From: Bettongia penicillata ogilbyi
Taxonomy: Eukaryota; Chordata; Mammalia; Diprotodontia; Potoroidae
Direction of reading: 5' to 3'
Assembly: GCA_023548195.1 (NCBI GenBank)
Contig: JAJHZJ010000014.1
Span: 11,942,718-12,006,717 of the forward strand
Length of the DNA stretch: 64,000 nt
Below, one piece after another: positions 45,200 through 57,342 of this stretch; positions within the stretch are counted from its first letter, which is position 1, and each line of letters starts with the position of its first letter. The notes below the pieces were generated by a model that saw only the letters and a program-made list of their open reading frames with translations, did no database searches and was not told the origin of the DNA. A program made the translations under genes and the position numbers.

Positions 45200-46755
45200 T
45201 TAGTTATTGTTCTTTGTTCTTAAAGAGGACCAAAATGACATCACTGTGATTAAATGAAATTTCAATGTGTCCCACTGTGGCTGATAAGACCAGTACAAGC
45301 TAAGAATGCTCTACCACAGGTTGGGCATGGAAAGTCTGTGTGAATATTTGGGGTGAATATCCCAAATTTGCACATCCTGAATTAACTTTGTGCTGTCTCA
45401 ATTTTGCTTTGCTCAAAGAGCACAGTACCCTTTCTGATGTAGGCATGCCACGCTGAGCAGTCCTGTTCCAGTGTCTCCCATGTTGCACAGTCAAATCCAA
45501 AGTTCTTGAGAGAGACCTTAAGAGTGTCCTTGTATCTCTTCTGACCACCATGTAATTGCCTGCCTCATGCAAGTTCTCCATAAAATAATCTTTTTGGAAA
45601 GCATATATTTTGCATTCAAACAACATGGCCAGCACATCAGAGTTGTACTCTCTGAAGCATAGTTTGAATGTTTGGCAGTTCACCTCGAGCAAGGACATCA
45701 GTGTCTGGTACCTTGTCCGGGCAGGTGATCCTCGGCACCTTCCTAAGATTGTTCAAATGGAAACTATTCAGTTTCCTAGCATGACCCTGGTAGATTGTCC
45801 ATGTTTCACAAGCATATAACAAAACAGCTTTATAGACTTTGAGTTTGGTATTCAGTCTAATGCTTCTTCCCTACCAAATTTTTCTTCAGAGTCTCCCAAA
45901 CACTGAGCTAGCTCTGGCAAAGCATGCATCAACCTCATTGTCAATGTGTACACCCCTGGAAGTACAATACCAAGGTAAGTGAACTTATCCAGAGCATTCA
46001 AAACTTCCCCATTTGTTGTAGCTGATGGTTCCATGTATGGTTGGTGTAGTGGTGGCTGATGGAGCAACTTGATGTTTTCTTGATGTTAATTATTAGATCA
46101 AAATTAGCACAGGTGGCAGAAAATTGATCCATACTTGTTGCATCTCAGCTTCAGAGGCTGCATTGAGTGTGCAATCATCTGCAAACAGAAAATCGTGCAA
46201 CAACACTTCCTCCACTTCGGTCGTGGCTTCTACTCTTTTCAAATTCAAGAACTTACCATCAGTATGGTAGTTGACCTTGATGCCATGTTCATCCTCATTG
46301 AAAGCATTTGGCTGAAAACATCCTGCTAAAAACCATGGGTGCAAGCACACAGGCCTGTTTTACTCCATTGCTGACAGTGAAGGGAAGAGAGCATAGTTCA
46401 TTATCCAGAACTCAGGAAAACATGCCATCATGAAACTGATGTACAATATTGATGAACTTCTCCAGGCAACAAGATTTTAATAAAATTTTCCATAAGTCCT
46501 CATGACTAACAGTGTCAAAGGCCTTGGCCAGATCTACAAACGCTGTGTACAGACCTCGATTCTGCTCCTGGCATTTCACCTGGAGTTGTCAGGCAGCAAA
46601 CACCATATCGACTGTTCCTTGGCCCTTTCTGAAGCCACACTGGCTCTCACGTATATGATCAACTTACAGGTGAAGGATCAGCCTATGGTGGAGGACTCTA
46701 GCAAGAATTTTGTCAGCAATGATCAAGAGACAGACCCCCTACCCCCGTGACTGTC
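45200..46755 (-). mobile_element. RTE-type LINE reverse-transcriptase fragment, antisense
   Basis: Minus-strand pieces in order from high to low coordinate: 46350-46093 with the catalytic-type LFADDCTLNAASEAEMQQ, 46067-45852 with LDKFTYLGIVL, 45822-45637 with LYACETWTIYQGH and LNSFHLNNLRK, and 45698-45300 with the C-terminal RRDTRTLLRSLSRTLDL and a cysteine/tryptophan-rich end. This order is typical of RTE-like non-LTR elements. The low-coordinate end ('ttgttctttgttcttaaaga') resembles the SINE end at 3017 and 5635. Broken by frameshifts. Confidence 0.75.
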
Positions 46756-46762
46756 GCAGGAA

Positions 46763-48545
46763 ATGATAGCTTTAGAAATAAGAGAAGAAAAAGAAATTAA
46801 AGGAATTAGAATAAGTCAAGAAGAAACTAAATCATCAGTCTTTGCAGACAATGTGATGACATACTTAGAGAATTCTAGAAAAGCAAGTAAAAAACTACTT
46901 GAAATAATAAACATAAATCATCTGCCTTTATATATTTATTGGAAGAACAAAAGGTCCATAACATCAAGGGAATTAATGAAAAGAAACACTAGCGATGGTG
47001 GCCTGACCATACCAGATCTTAAATGGTATTATAAAGCATCAATTATCAAAACCACTTGGTACTGGCTAAGAAATAGAGGGGTAGATCAGTGGAATATGTT
47101 AGGTATACAAGACACAGTACTCAGTCACTATAGCAGTTTATGTTTGATAAACCCAAGGAACCAAACTTCTGGAATAAGAATTCACTGTTTGACAAAAACT
47201 GCTGGGAAAGCTGGAAAATGATGTACTGAAAACTGGGCATAGACCAAAGACTGACACTGTATGCCAGAATAAAGTTCAAGTGAGTATATGATATAAGTAT
47301 AAAGGCTGATACTATAAACAAACTAGAGGAGCAAGGAATAGTTTATTTATCAGAATTATGGAGAGTGTAATAATTTATGACCAAACAAGGGATAGAAAAT
47401 ATTATGAAATTCAAAATGGATAACTTTGATTACATTAAATTGAAAAATTATTGCACAAGCAAACCTAATGCAACCAAGATGAGGAGGGAAGCAGAAACCT
47501 GGGAAAGAATTCTGACATATAGTGCCTATGATAAAGGCCTCATTTCTTAAATATATAGAGAACTGAGTCAAATTTACAAGAATACAAGTCATTTCCCAAT
47601 TGATAAATGTTCAAAGGTTATGAAGAGGCAGTTTTCAGAGGAAGAAATTAAAGCTATCATATTAAAAAAAAATCTTCTAAATAATTATTGATTAGAAGGA
47701 TGTAAGCAATTCTGAGGTACCATATCACACCTATCAGATTGGCTAACATGAAAAAACAGAAAATTGATAAATGTTGAAGAACATGTGGGAGAGTTGGCAC
47801 ACTAATTCATTGTCGGTGAAGCTGTGAGTTGATCCAACTATTATGAAGAGGAATTTGGAACTACGCCCAAAGGTCTATAAAAATGTGCATACCCCATTGA
47901 CCCAGCAATATTGCTTCTAGGGCTGTATCCCAAAAAGGTCACATGGACAAAAATATTTAGAGTAGCTCTTTTTGTGGTGGCCAAGAACTGGAAATCGAAG
48001 GGATACCCATCAATTGGGGAATGACTGAACAAATTGTGGTAAATTAATGTAACTGAATGTTATCATGCTATAGGAAATGACAAACAGGTGGACTTCAAAA
48101 AAAACTGGGAATGACTTATTTGAACTGAAGCAGAGTGAAGTGAGCAGAACGAGGATAACATTATACATAGTATCAACCACAATGTGCAACAATTGTTTTT
48201 TATAGGCAGTCCCTCATAGCAATTCAAGGACCTAAAACATTTCCAAAGGACTCATGATGCAAAACGCCATCCTCATCCAGATAAAGAACTAGGGAGTCAG
48301 TGCACAGAATGAAGCAGACTATTTTCACCTTTGTTATATTTTGTTTCATTTTTCATGGTTTCTTTCATTTATTTTAATTCTACTGCACAACATGACTAAT
48401 GTGAAAATATGTTTAATAGGAACCTATATATAGAATAATGTGCTTGCATGCTGTCTTATGGAGGGAAGTGGTAGGGAAGGAAAGAAAATTTGGAACTTAT
48501 GGAAGTGATTGTTGAAAATTGAATAGAAATAAATTAATAAATTTG
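46763..48545 (+). mobile_element. Old L1 ORF2 fragment (late RT to 3' end)
   Basis: Encodes EIKGIRISQEETKSSVFADN, an L1 RT block with the FADD motif changed to FADN, then IYWKNKRSITSRELMKRN, GGLTIPDLKWYYKASIIKTT and WYWLRNRGVDQWN, all L1 ORF2 landmarks. The 3' part (47690-48540) matches the L1 3' ends listed elsewhere and finishes A-rich. Part of the RT between this piece and 45190 is missing. Confidence 0.85.
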
Positions 48546-48559
48546 AGAAGAAAGATTGA

Positions 48560-49375
48560 AAAAATAAATTAGAATTGGGCAAGTGGAAGCTAATGTTTCT
48601 ATGAGAAATTAAGAATAAGTCAAACAGAAACAAAAGACTAAAAGAAGAGGAAAAAATTATAAAATACCTCATTTGTAGAACAACTGACCTGGAAAGCAGA
48701 TTTGGGACAGACGATTCAAAAAGTGTTGATCTATCTGAAAACCATGAAGAAAAGAAGAGTTTGGATAACATCTTTCACAAAAGCATCAAGAAAACACTGC
48801 CATGAGGTCCAAGATCCAGAAGGTAAAATAGTCATTAAAATAATCCACCAATCACCTCCTGAAAGAAATCCCAAATTGAAAATTCTGTGAAATATTGTAG
48901 TCCAATTCCACAATAACCTGGTCAGAGAGAAAATACTACAAGCAACCAGAGAGAAACAATTTAAATATCATGGAATCATAATCAGGATTATACAGGATCC
49001 TGTAGCTTCTACCTTAAAAGATTGGAGGGCATGGAATATGCTGTTCTGTAGGATAAGGGAGCTTTAATTATAACAAATGATCAACTACCCAGCAAAATTG
49101 AGCACAATCTTTCTAGGGAAAAAATGGACTTCCAAACATTCCTGATGAAAAGATTCAAGCTCAACAGAAAATTTGATCTTCAAAAGGAAGACTCAAAAGA
49201 GGCATTAAAAGGTAAACAGGAAAGAAAAAAACAGCATGTTATTAATAAGGGCAAGTTGTTTACATTCCTACAAGGGAAAATATCACTTGTGACTCTTAAG
49301 AACTGTCTTGCTATTATGCCATATCAAGGGGAATACATAGACAGAGGGTGGGTATAAATTGACTTTGATGTGATG
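48560..49375 (+). mobile_element. Diverged L1/HAL1 ORF1 copy
   Basis: Follows the ORF1 order seen at 55 kb: a coiled-coil end, 'acaactgacctggaaagcag', 'aaaataatccaccaatcacc' with 'tcctgaaagaaatcc', then 'tacaggatcctgtagcttct'. More diverged than the other copies. Confidence 0.75.
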
Positions 49376-50230
49376 ATAAAAAAAAAAACATCTAATTAAG
49401 TGGTGAAAAGGATTGTACAGGGAGAAGAGGAAAGGAGGAGGCAGAGATACCTGAGTGGTCTGCCATTACCTTCTATTACCTTCTAAGATAATTACAGATA
49501 TAAGGAACCTGAGGCTAACTGGATTTATGACCCTGGGCTAGTAATTATCCAAGTCTATATTTAAATTCAGTCTTCTTGATTCCAGGTCTTGCATTCAATC
49601 CACTAAGTAACCTGGCTGTCATATATCTTAATACAAGACCTCTATTGGATAAATTTTCTGTAGATTTTTCCCCAGTTAATTAAGTCCTTTGTAATTCTAG
49701 TCACTCATTTTGTTGGTGGAAAAACTTTTTAATAGCATGTAATCGACGTTGTTCATTTAATCTTTTATGAACATTTCTACTCTTCTATAGTAAAGTACTC
49801 TCTCCATCTATAGCTATAAAAATAATCTCTTTTACTTACTAATCTCCTTGGGATAAGATTTTTACATGTAGTTTATGTATTCATTTGAAGTTTAAAATTC
49901 TCAATACTTAGCAAAAGTCTTCATAAAAAATTAAAAAGCAGAGTTACAGAAATTGGATTTAGAAAAACAATTCAAAACTCTTCAGTTTCAAAGCTCTTTT
50001 GATTAGAATCAGTCCCAACTTCCCAGAGGTTTCCCATCAGTCTTATGTCAATGAATATAGAGAAACTATGAGAACCACAAACCATATGTTATGTTTCCAA
50101 AGGAATGACGACCCCAGATTTAAAGTACTTTACGGTCTGCACACCCTAAGACAATAGCTCACTTTTGTATTTACTTTTAATAGTCATACAGACTGCAACA
50201 AAATTTATAGCAAGTGAATAAAAATAAAAA
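49376..50230. other. Mostly unassigned; possible MIR at 49495-49620
   Basis: 'tatgaccctgggctagtaat' and 'aattcagtcttcttgattcc' resemble a CORE-SINE. Nothing else recognised. Confidence 0.4.
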
Positions 50231-50234
50231 ATAA

Positions 50235-50800
50235 ACATTCACAATATTAAAAAGATAAAAAAAGAAACTACATTATGCTGAAAGGGAATTAAGAAATAAC
50301 AAACCAATAACAATATTAAACTTAAATGCTCCAAAGTCTTAGCATCTGAATTCAGGAAGTAAAAACTAACTGAATTAAAAGAAACCATAGACGATAATAC
50401 AATAGAGGAAGGAGACTTTAATGTCCCTCTTTCCATTTTGAAAAAAGTCTAAAAGAAAGATAAACAAAAGAGAAAATAAAGAATTGAACAAACTATTGGA
50501 AAAAGCAGAGTAAGGGAATCTTCTAAATGGCATCTTTTAAAGGGGACTGCTAAAAATTACATGCCATTTCCCAGCACTGCCAGGAACTTTTGTAAGTTCA
50601 TTAAAACATAAAGATTTTTCAAATAAATGTAAAAATAGAGAAAATGGAGAAAAAGTAAATACATCCTTTAGAAATCACAATACAAAAAATAGAAATCAAT
50701 TAACAGAGCACAAACAAACAATAGAAAAGTGGAGATTTCAAAATGAAATTACAAGTAATAAGTAGGTCAAAGAATAAATCAAAGATTCAATCACTATTTT
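50235..50800 (+). mobile_element. Old L1 ORF2 endonuclease fragment
   Basis: A diverged fragment with 'aacttaaatgctccaaagtc' and 'gaaggagactttaatgtccc', which encode the NAPK and GDFNVP parts of the L1 endonuclease. Confidence 0.6.
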
Positions 50801-51436
50801 TTTCATTTTTTGTGCATGAACTGGATTTATTTTTGTGATTTTTAAAAATTTTGAACTTAAGTATACAAAGAGAAAAGGAAAAAAAATTGCCATGTACACA
50901 GGAAACCATAAGAGAAGATTCAATATAAAGTAATAAATATCCATTTCAAGAAAATCTATGTAATAAATACTCCACATTGTTTTCAAAGCTGCCCAGCTTT
51001 TGTTTGTTTCTTTGTTGCTTTTCTTTTGTTCTATGCCGTGCACAGTTTACTTTATTTTTATCTCCCTTCCCCTTCCAAAGAAGGCTAAAATTAAGCATGA
51101 AGACAGAGATCATATACATATATGTATATATGCATATATATGCACATATGCATGCACAGATATCTATAAATATAGACATGTACACATATGCACTCATGCA
51201 CATATATGCAGCACCATACTACGCTTATTTCTCTCTTATCATCTCTTTCTCTGAAGGAGGATGGCATCTTCCTTCATAAGGCCATGTCTTTCCATTTTTT
51301 TCTAACTCAACCAGCTTATCGTTTCCTATGCAACAGCAATATTCCTTTCTGAATTCAAACAGTATCTTCCTTCATAAGATTTTTGAGGTTAATGTGGGTA
51401 TTTAAAGTAGTCAAAATGATTTGGTTGCTCAAAGTT
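50801..51436. other. Unassigned sequence with an AT/CA-rich patch
   Basis: An imperfect ATGCACATAT-type repeat lies at about 51110-51205. Nothing else recognised. Confidence 0.5.
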
Positions 51437-51439
51437 GTT

Positions 51440-53400
51440 CTTAAAACTATACTGCTGTTACTATATATAATGTTCTCTTGGTTTTGCTCATTTCATTCTT
51501 CATTACTTCATGGAAATCTCGCCATTCTTTTCCAAAATCATTGAGCTCTTCATTTCTTATAACAGAGTAACATTCTGTCATGACCATATACCACAATTTG
51601 TTTAGCCATTCCCCAATCGATGGGCACTCCCAGAATTTCCAGTTCTTTCCCACAACAAAGAGAACTGTTATAAATATGTTAGAACATATGGGTTCTTTTC
51701 TATTTTCCCTAATTCTCTTGGTAAACAAACCTATTAGTGTTATGTTTGAGTCAAAAGTATAAGTAGTTTAATAACTCTTTGAGCATAATTTCAGATCTCT
51801 GCAAAATGATTGGATCAGCTCACAGATCCACCAACAATGAATTAAAGTCCCAATTTTTCCACATCTCCTCCAACATTTGTCACTTTCCTCCTCTATCATC
51901 CTAGCAAATCTAGTAGGTGTAATATATCTCAAGGATGCTTTAATTTGCATTTCTTGAATCAATTAATGGTTTACAGCATTTCACATGACTCCGAATTTAT
52001 TTCAGAGAATTACCTATGCATATTCTTTCACCATTTATTAACTGGGGAATAACTCACATTCTTATATATTTGACAAAATTCTTCATATATTTGAAATTTG
52101 AGATCTTTACCTGAGGAATTATCTATAAATTCCAACCTCCCAGTTTTCTGCCTTCTTTCTGATCTTGCCTATCATTCTTGTTCTATTTTTACAAAAACTT
52201 TTTAATTTAATGTGATCAAAATTATCCATGTTATACCTCACAACACTCTCTAGTTTTTTGTTTGTCTATAAATTGATAACCTATCCATAAGTCTGACAGA
52301 TAATATGTTCCCTGTTGTTCAAATTTTCTTGCAACATCTCCCTTTTTATCGAGATCAATGTTGGTTAATGGAATATGAATTCTTCCCTATCCATTAATAG
52401 GCCTATATGACCACATATGTTCCCAGGTCTAAAGGTATACAGGTACCTCAATCATGGATATCTTGCTGTTTTGAACTCCAGCCCAGTTCACAACTGTGAT
52501 AAATTCTATGCTGAGTCACATAGGCTTTCACATCTTTTGGCACTGGGCAAATTAAGTACTGAGTCTCAGTGGTTGTTATGCCTTCTGGCTCTGAGCTTAT
52601 TAGTTGAAAACTATAGTGGGAGATTGGTGTTTTAATTTGGGGCTGAATCATGGGAAGAATATTTCTTTGTGATTTTGCAGATGAAACTCTGGGTAGTCTT
52701 TGTGAAGGGTCCCCTCCAGCTTTGTGAATTCAGATTTTGGGGCTCCCTGGTCTGGTGATTATGTATCTATTACTATATTTAGACAGTTGGAGTCCTGTCT
52801 ATTCAATTCTTTCTTGAATATTCACTTCTCCCTATTTATATATCTTTCTCACTGTTTAATTAAAGTAAAATTACTAACCCCTTTGAAGCTGTTATTCCTT
52901 TAGAAAAGCAGATAAAGAACCTGTGTTAGTCCCCCTGTGTGCTGATGTTTTTGGTCTTACACCCCCTGCTAGTAGCACTCCTGTTACAATCATGTATCCA
53001 TTTTGACCTTATCTTGGTAAATGACATAAGATATTGGTCTATGCCCAATTTCTGCCAGACTGCTTTCCAGCTTTAACAACAATTTTTTTACCAAATAATG
53101 AATTCCTATTCCAAAAACATAGGTTCTTACACTTGTCAAAGCTTGAGTAACTGTATTTGTTCGCTGCTGTAGATCATATGTCTACACTGTTCTACTGATC
53201 TATCTTTCTATTCCTTAGCCAATACCAGAGAGATTTGAAAATTATGCCTTTAAACATAGTTTATGATCTAATACTGCTAAACCTCCTGTCTTTTACGTTT
53301 TTTTCCTATTAATTCCTTCGACATTCTTGACATTTGTTCTTCAAAATGAATTTTTTATCATTTTTTCTAGCCTTATAAAATATTTTTGTAGTATTAATGG
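51440..53400 (-). mobile_element. Old L1 ORF2 3' half, antisense
   Basis: The minus-strand ORF 51728-51447 reads NWKFWECPSIGEWLNKLWYM, the L1 ORF2 C-terminal motif. 51962-51768 reads ESDKCWRRCGKIGTLIHCWW, the zinc-knuckle-like region. Antisense L1 continues in diverged form to about 52350 and from 52960 to 53330. 52640-52960 is not assigned. Confidence 0.75.
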
Positions 53401-53439
53401 GATGGCGTTGAATACACAGAATATATAGAATAATTTTGG

Positions 53440-54050
53440 ACAACTCTCTTTGTGGTGACCAAGAACTGGAAATCAAAGGGATGCCTATCAATAGGAGAAT
53501 GACTGAACAAGGTGTGATATATGAATGTAATAGGATATTATTATTCTATAAGAATTGATGAACAGAAAGACTTCAGAGAGGCCTGGAAAGACTTATGCAA
53601 ACTGATGCTGAGTGAAAGGAGAAGAACTAATGGAGTACTTTGTACACAGCAACAACCATAGTATCCGAGGAATATTTCTGGTAGACTTAGTCCTTCATAG
53701 CAATGCAAGGACCTAAAAAATTCCCAGTGGATTTTTGAGACAAAACACTTTCCACATCCAGAGAAAGAACTATTGGATTCGATCACAGAATGAAGCAGAC
53801 CATTTTTTCTTCTTTTGTGCTTTGTTTTGTTTTATGGTTTCTCTCATTCATTTTAATTCTTCTATTCAACATGACTAAGGTAAAATTGTATTAACTAGGA
53901 ATGTATGTTTAGAACCTATATAAGTAGGCATGTCCTCTTGGGAAGGGAATGGGGAAGGAAGTAAGGAAGAAGGAGCAGGGAGGGAAAATCTAAGATATAT
54001 GGAAGTGATCATAGAACACTGAAAACAGATAAAATAATTATGAAAAAGAA
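53440..54050 (+). mobile_element. L1-type LINE 3' end, inserted
   Basis: Same unit as at 1350-1895, in sense, ending A-rich near 54045. It splits the antisense L1 body between 53400 and 54060. Confidence 0.7.
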
Positions 54051-54059
54051 TAATTTTGG

Positions 54060-54730
54060 TAAAAATTGTCATTTTCATTACATTGGCCCTGTTTATCTAT
54101 GAGCAATTAACATTTCTCCATTTATTTAAGTGCAATTTTGTTTGTGGACACTTTTTTATGATTTTGTTCATATAGATTCTGGGTTTGCTTTGGTAGCTGC
54201 ATTTCCAGACATTTTGTACTGTTGAAAGTTATTTTAAATGACATGTATCTAGCTATCTCTTCATGCAGGATTCATTTGGCAATGTATAGGTACATTCATA
54301 ATTTATGTGGATTTACTTTCTATCCTACTACTTTGCTTAAATTATTATTTCAAATAACTTTATAGTTGATTTTCTAAGTATATCATCTGCAAAAAAATAA
54401 TTTAATTACCTCACTCCCTACTCTGATTCTATTTCTTTTTCTTCTTTTTTTGTTATTGCTAGGATTTCCAATACAACACTGAATAATATTGGTGACAATG
54501 GGCATCTTTGCTTCACACCTGATCTTACAGGGAAGGATTTTAGCTTATCCCCATTATAAATTATGCTTGCTAATGATTTTAGGTAAATGCTTCTTATCAA
54601 TTTAAGAAAAAGTTCATTTGTGCCTATACTTTCCAGTGTTTTACTAAAAATGAGTGTTGTACTTTATTATATGCATTTATGGATGTTATATGATTTTGTA
54701 ACTTTTGTTATTGATACAATCAATTATGTT
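54060..54730 (-). mobile_element. Old L1 ORF2 RT fragment, antisense
   Basis: The minus-strand ORF 54600-54418 reads IYLKSLASIIYNGDKLKSFP, then RSGVKQRCPLSPILFSVVLE, the L1 RT block around the 'PLSP' motif. It continues the antisense L1 at 51440-53400. Confidence 0.85.
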
Positions 54731-57253
54731 ACTAGTTTTCCCCCAGCAGCAGGTAGGATCTTCAATACTGAAGGTCTTTCCAACCTGAGGGAGCCGAGCA
54801 GGGGAGAGGGCCCTACCCCCACCCTGCTCTACTGCTGAACGCCTCTGAATAAAACCCCCAAGGGAGCTGAGCACAGCAAGCAGGGCCCCCACCCCCACCC
54901 GCTCCGTTCCTGAAAGTCTCTGCAGAAAGCCCCTGAGGGCCCAAGATTAGAAGGCGGCCCTGCCCCCACCCTTGCGCCAGAACTAAAGCTTGCCGCGGGA
55001 AAGCACATTTGAATCTCAGAGGCCAAGCACTAGCTGGGCGGATCCAGGCAGGGGTGGAAAGGAATCTCAGAAATCAAGTAACTGGCTGGGAAATTGCCAA
55101 GAAAGGGGAAGAAAAATAAGACTTTGGAGAGTTTTTTCCAACAAATGCAAATGATCCCGACCTTCGGATCTGATGGGGAGGACGAGAACGTATTTTTCCC
55201 ATCAGGGAAAGATGTGGAGGGCGGGGCCTCAGTACCCCAGACACCCCAGGGGGGTGTTGGGTGGGCTCAGGCCTTGGAAGAGCTTAAAAAGGATTTTGAA
55301 AAGCAAGTTAGACAGGTGGAGGAAAGACTGGGAAGAGAAATGACAAAGATGCAAGAAGAGTATGAAAAAAAGGTCAATATCTTGGTAAAGGAGACCCAAA
55401 AAAATGCTGAGGAAATTAACACCTTGAAAAATAGGCTCACTCAATTGGCAAAAGAGGTTCAAAAAGCCAATGAGGAGAAGAATGCTTTCAAAAGCAGAAT
55501 TACCCAAATGGAAAAAGAGGCTCAAAAGCTCACTGAATTTAATAGTTCTCTCAAAATTAGAATGGAACAGATGGAGTCTAATGACTTTATGAGAAACCAA
55601 GAAATCACCAAACAAAACCAAAAGAACGATAAAATGGAAGAGAATGTGAAATATCTCATGGGAAAAACAACTGACCTGGAAAATAGATCAAGGAGAGACA
55701 ACTTAAAAATTATGGGACTACCTGAAAGCCATGATCAAAAAAAGAGCCTAGACATCGTCTTGCATGAAATTATCAAGGAAAACTGCCCTGACATTCTAGG
55801 ACCAGAGGGCAAAATAAGTATTGAAAGAATCCATCGATCACCACCTGAAAGAGATCCAAAAAGAGAAACTCCTAGGAACATTGTGGCCAAATTGCAGAAC
55901 TCCCAGCTCAAGGAAAAAATCTTGCAAGCAGCTAGAAAGAAACAATCCAGTACTGTGGAAATACAATCAGGATAACCCAAGATCTAGCAGCTTCTACATT
56001 AAGGGATCGAAGGGCGTGGAATAGGATATTCCAGAAGGCAAAGGAACTAGGACTGAAACCAAGAATCACATACCCAGCTAAACTGAGTATAATACTTCAA
56101 GGGAAAATATGGTCTTTCAATGAAACAGAGGACTTTCAATCATTCTTAATGAAAAGACCAGAGCTGAAAAGAAAATTTGACTTTCAAACACAAGAATGAG
56201 AGGAAGCATGCAAAAGTAAACAGCAAGGAGAAGTATTAAGGGACTTACCAGAAATGAACTGTTTGCATTCATACAGGGAAGGATAATATTTCTAACTCTT
56301 AAAACTTTTCAGTATCTGGGTGATTGGTGGGACCACACATACACATGTACACGCATGCACACACATACACACATGCATTCACATGCACAGACAGAGAGCA
56401 CAGATTGAACTGAATAGGATGGGACCATACCTTAAAAGAAATTAAGGTAAATGGTGAGAGAGAAATGTAGTGAGAGGAAAGAGGGGGAAATGGAAGGGGG
56501 TAACTATATGACATTTAAGAGGCAAGTAGGAGATGTTTTTTAGTGGAGGGAAAAAGAGGAGAGCTGAGGGGAAAAAAAAAAAACAAACAAATAAACAAAA
56601 GTTTACCCTCATCACATTTGACTAAACGAAGGAATGAAATGCACATTCATTTTGGTATGAAAACTTATTCTACAGTATAAGAAAGCGGGGGAGAAGGAGA
56701 TATTGGGGGGGGATGATGGAAGGGAGGGCAAAGGGAGGAGGGAGTAATTGAAAGTCAATACTTGGGGAGGGACAGGATCAAAGGACAGAAGAGAAACAAT
56801 GAGGGGCAGGTTAGGAGGGATGGCAATTCAGTTAGTCTTACACAACACGACTATCAGGAAGGTCATTTGCAAAGCCACACAGATATGGCCTATAATGAAT
56901 TGCCTGCCGTACCAAAGGGAATGGGTGGGGAGGGAGGGATGGGGAGAATTTGGAACTCAAAGTTTTAGGAACAATTGTTTAGTATTGTTGTTGCAACTAG
57001 GAAAGAAGACATACAGTTAATGAGGAATAGAAAGTCATCTGGCCCTACAGGAGAAAAGAGAAGATGGAGACAAGGGAAGGGAGGGATGACAGAAGAGAGG
57101 ACAGAATGGAGATAGGGAAAATTAGATCGCTTGGGGTATTGGGGTGGGGGGGAGGGGAGAAAAGGGGAGAAAATTTGGAACCCAAAAATTTGTGAAAATG
57201 AATGTAAAAAGCTAAATAAATAAATAAATTAAAAAAAAAAAACCAATTATGTT
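54721..57253 (+). mobile_element. HAL1-like element copy C, 5' truncated
   Basis: Inserted in the antisense L1 fragment, with a 10-base target-site duplication 'caattatgtt' (54721-54730 and 57244-57253). The 5' UTR is cut short and contains repeats of 'ctctgcataaa'-type sequence. ORF1 follows at 55094, then the 3' UTR with a (CA)n-rich patch at about 56335-56390, and a poly-A tail ending at about 57242. No ORF2. Confidence 0.87.
55094..55975 (+). CDS. L1 ORF1p-like protein, copy C (nearly full length)
   Basis: 293 codons starting MPRKGKKNKTLESFFQQMQM. A basic N-terminus of about 45 residues is followed by a long coiled-coil (about 60-185; EELKKDFEKQVRQVEERL and repeats of the EKN pattern), the RNA-recognition-like domain (TTDLENRSRRDNLKIMGLPE at about 190-210) and the C-terminal RNA-binding region (PKRETPRNIVAKLQNSQ at about 255-272). 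It ends early because one base is missing in 'aaacaatccag' near 55949, where the other copies read 'aaacaattccag'. The usual C-terminus continues in another frame. It could make a truncated protein, but lies in a 5'-truncated element without an evident promoter. Confidence 0.8.
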   Translation: MPRKGKKNKTLESFFQQMQMIPTFGSDGEDENVFFPSGKDVEGGASVPQTPQGGVGWAQALEELKKDFEKQVRQVEERLGREMTKMQEEYEKKVNILVKETQKNAEEINTLKNRLTQLAKEVQKANEEKNAFKSRITQMEKEAQKLTEFNSSLKIRMEQMESNDFMRNQEITKQNQKNDKMEENVKYLMGKTTDLENRSRRDNLKIMGLPESHDQKKSLDIVLHEIIKENCPDILGPEGKISIERIHRSPPERDPKRETPRNIVAKLQNSQLKEKILQAARKKQSSTVEIQSG

Positions 57254-57342
57254 GTAGCCTGAGCCTGAGATTTGTAATCAGTCACGTTGTCCCCAATTCC
57301 ATGGTGCCATCTACTCTGTTCTACTCTTTATTCAATACTTTC

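Noticed and set aside
51943..51950. Perfect octamer ATTTGCAT 3' of IGHM
   Set aside because: Inside an antisense L1 fragment, with no accompanying enhancer motifs.
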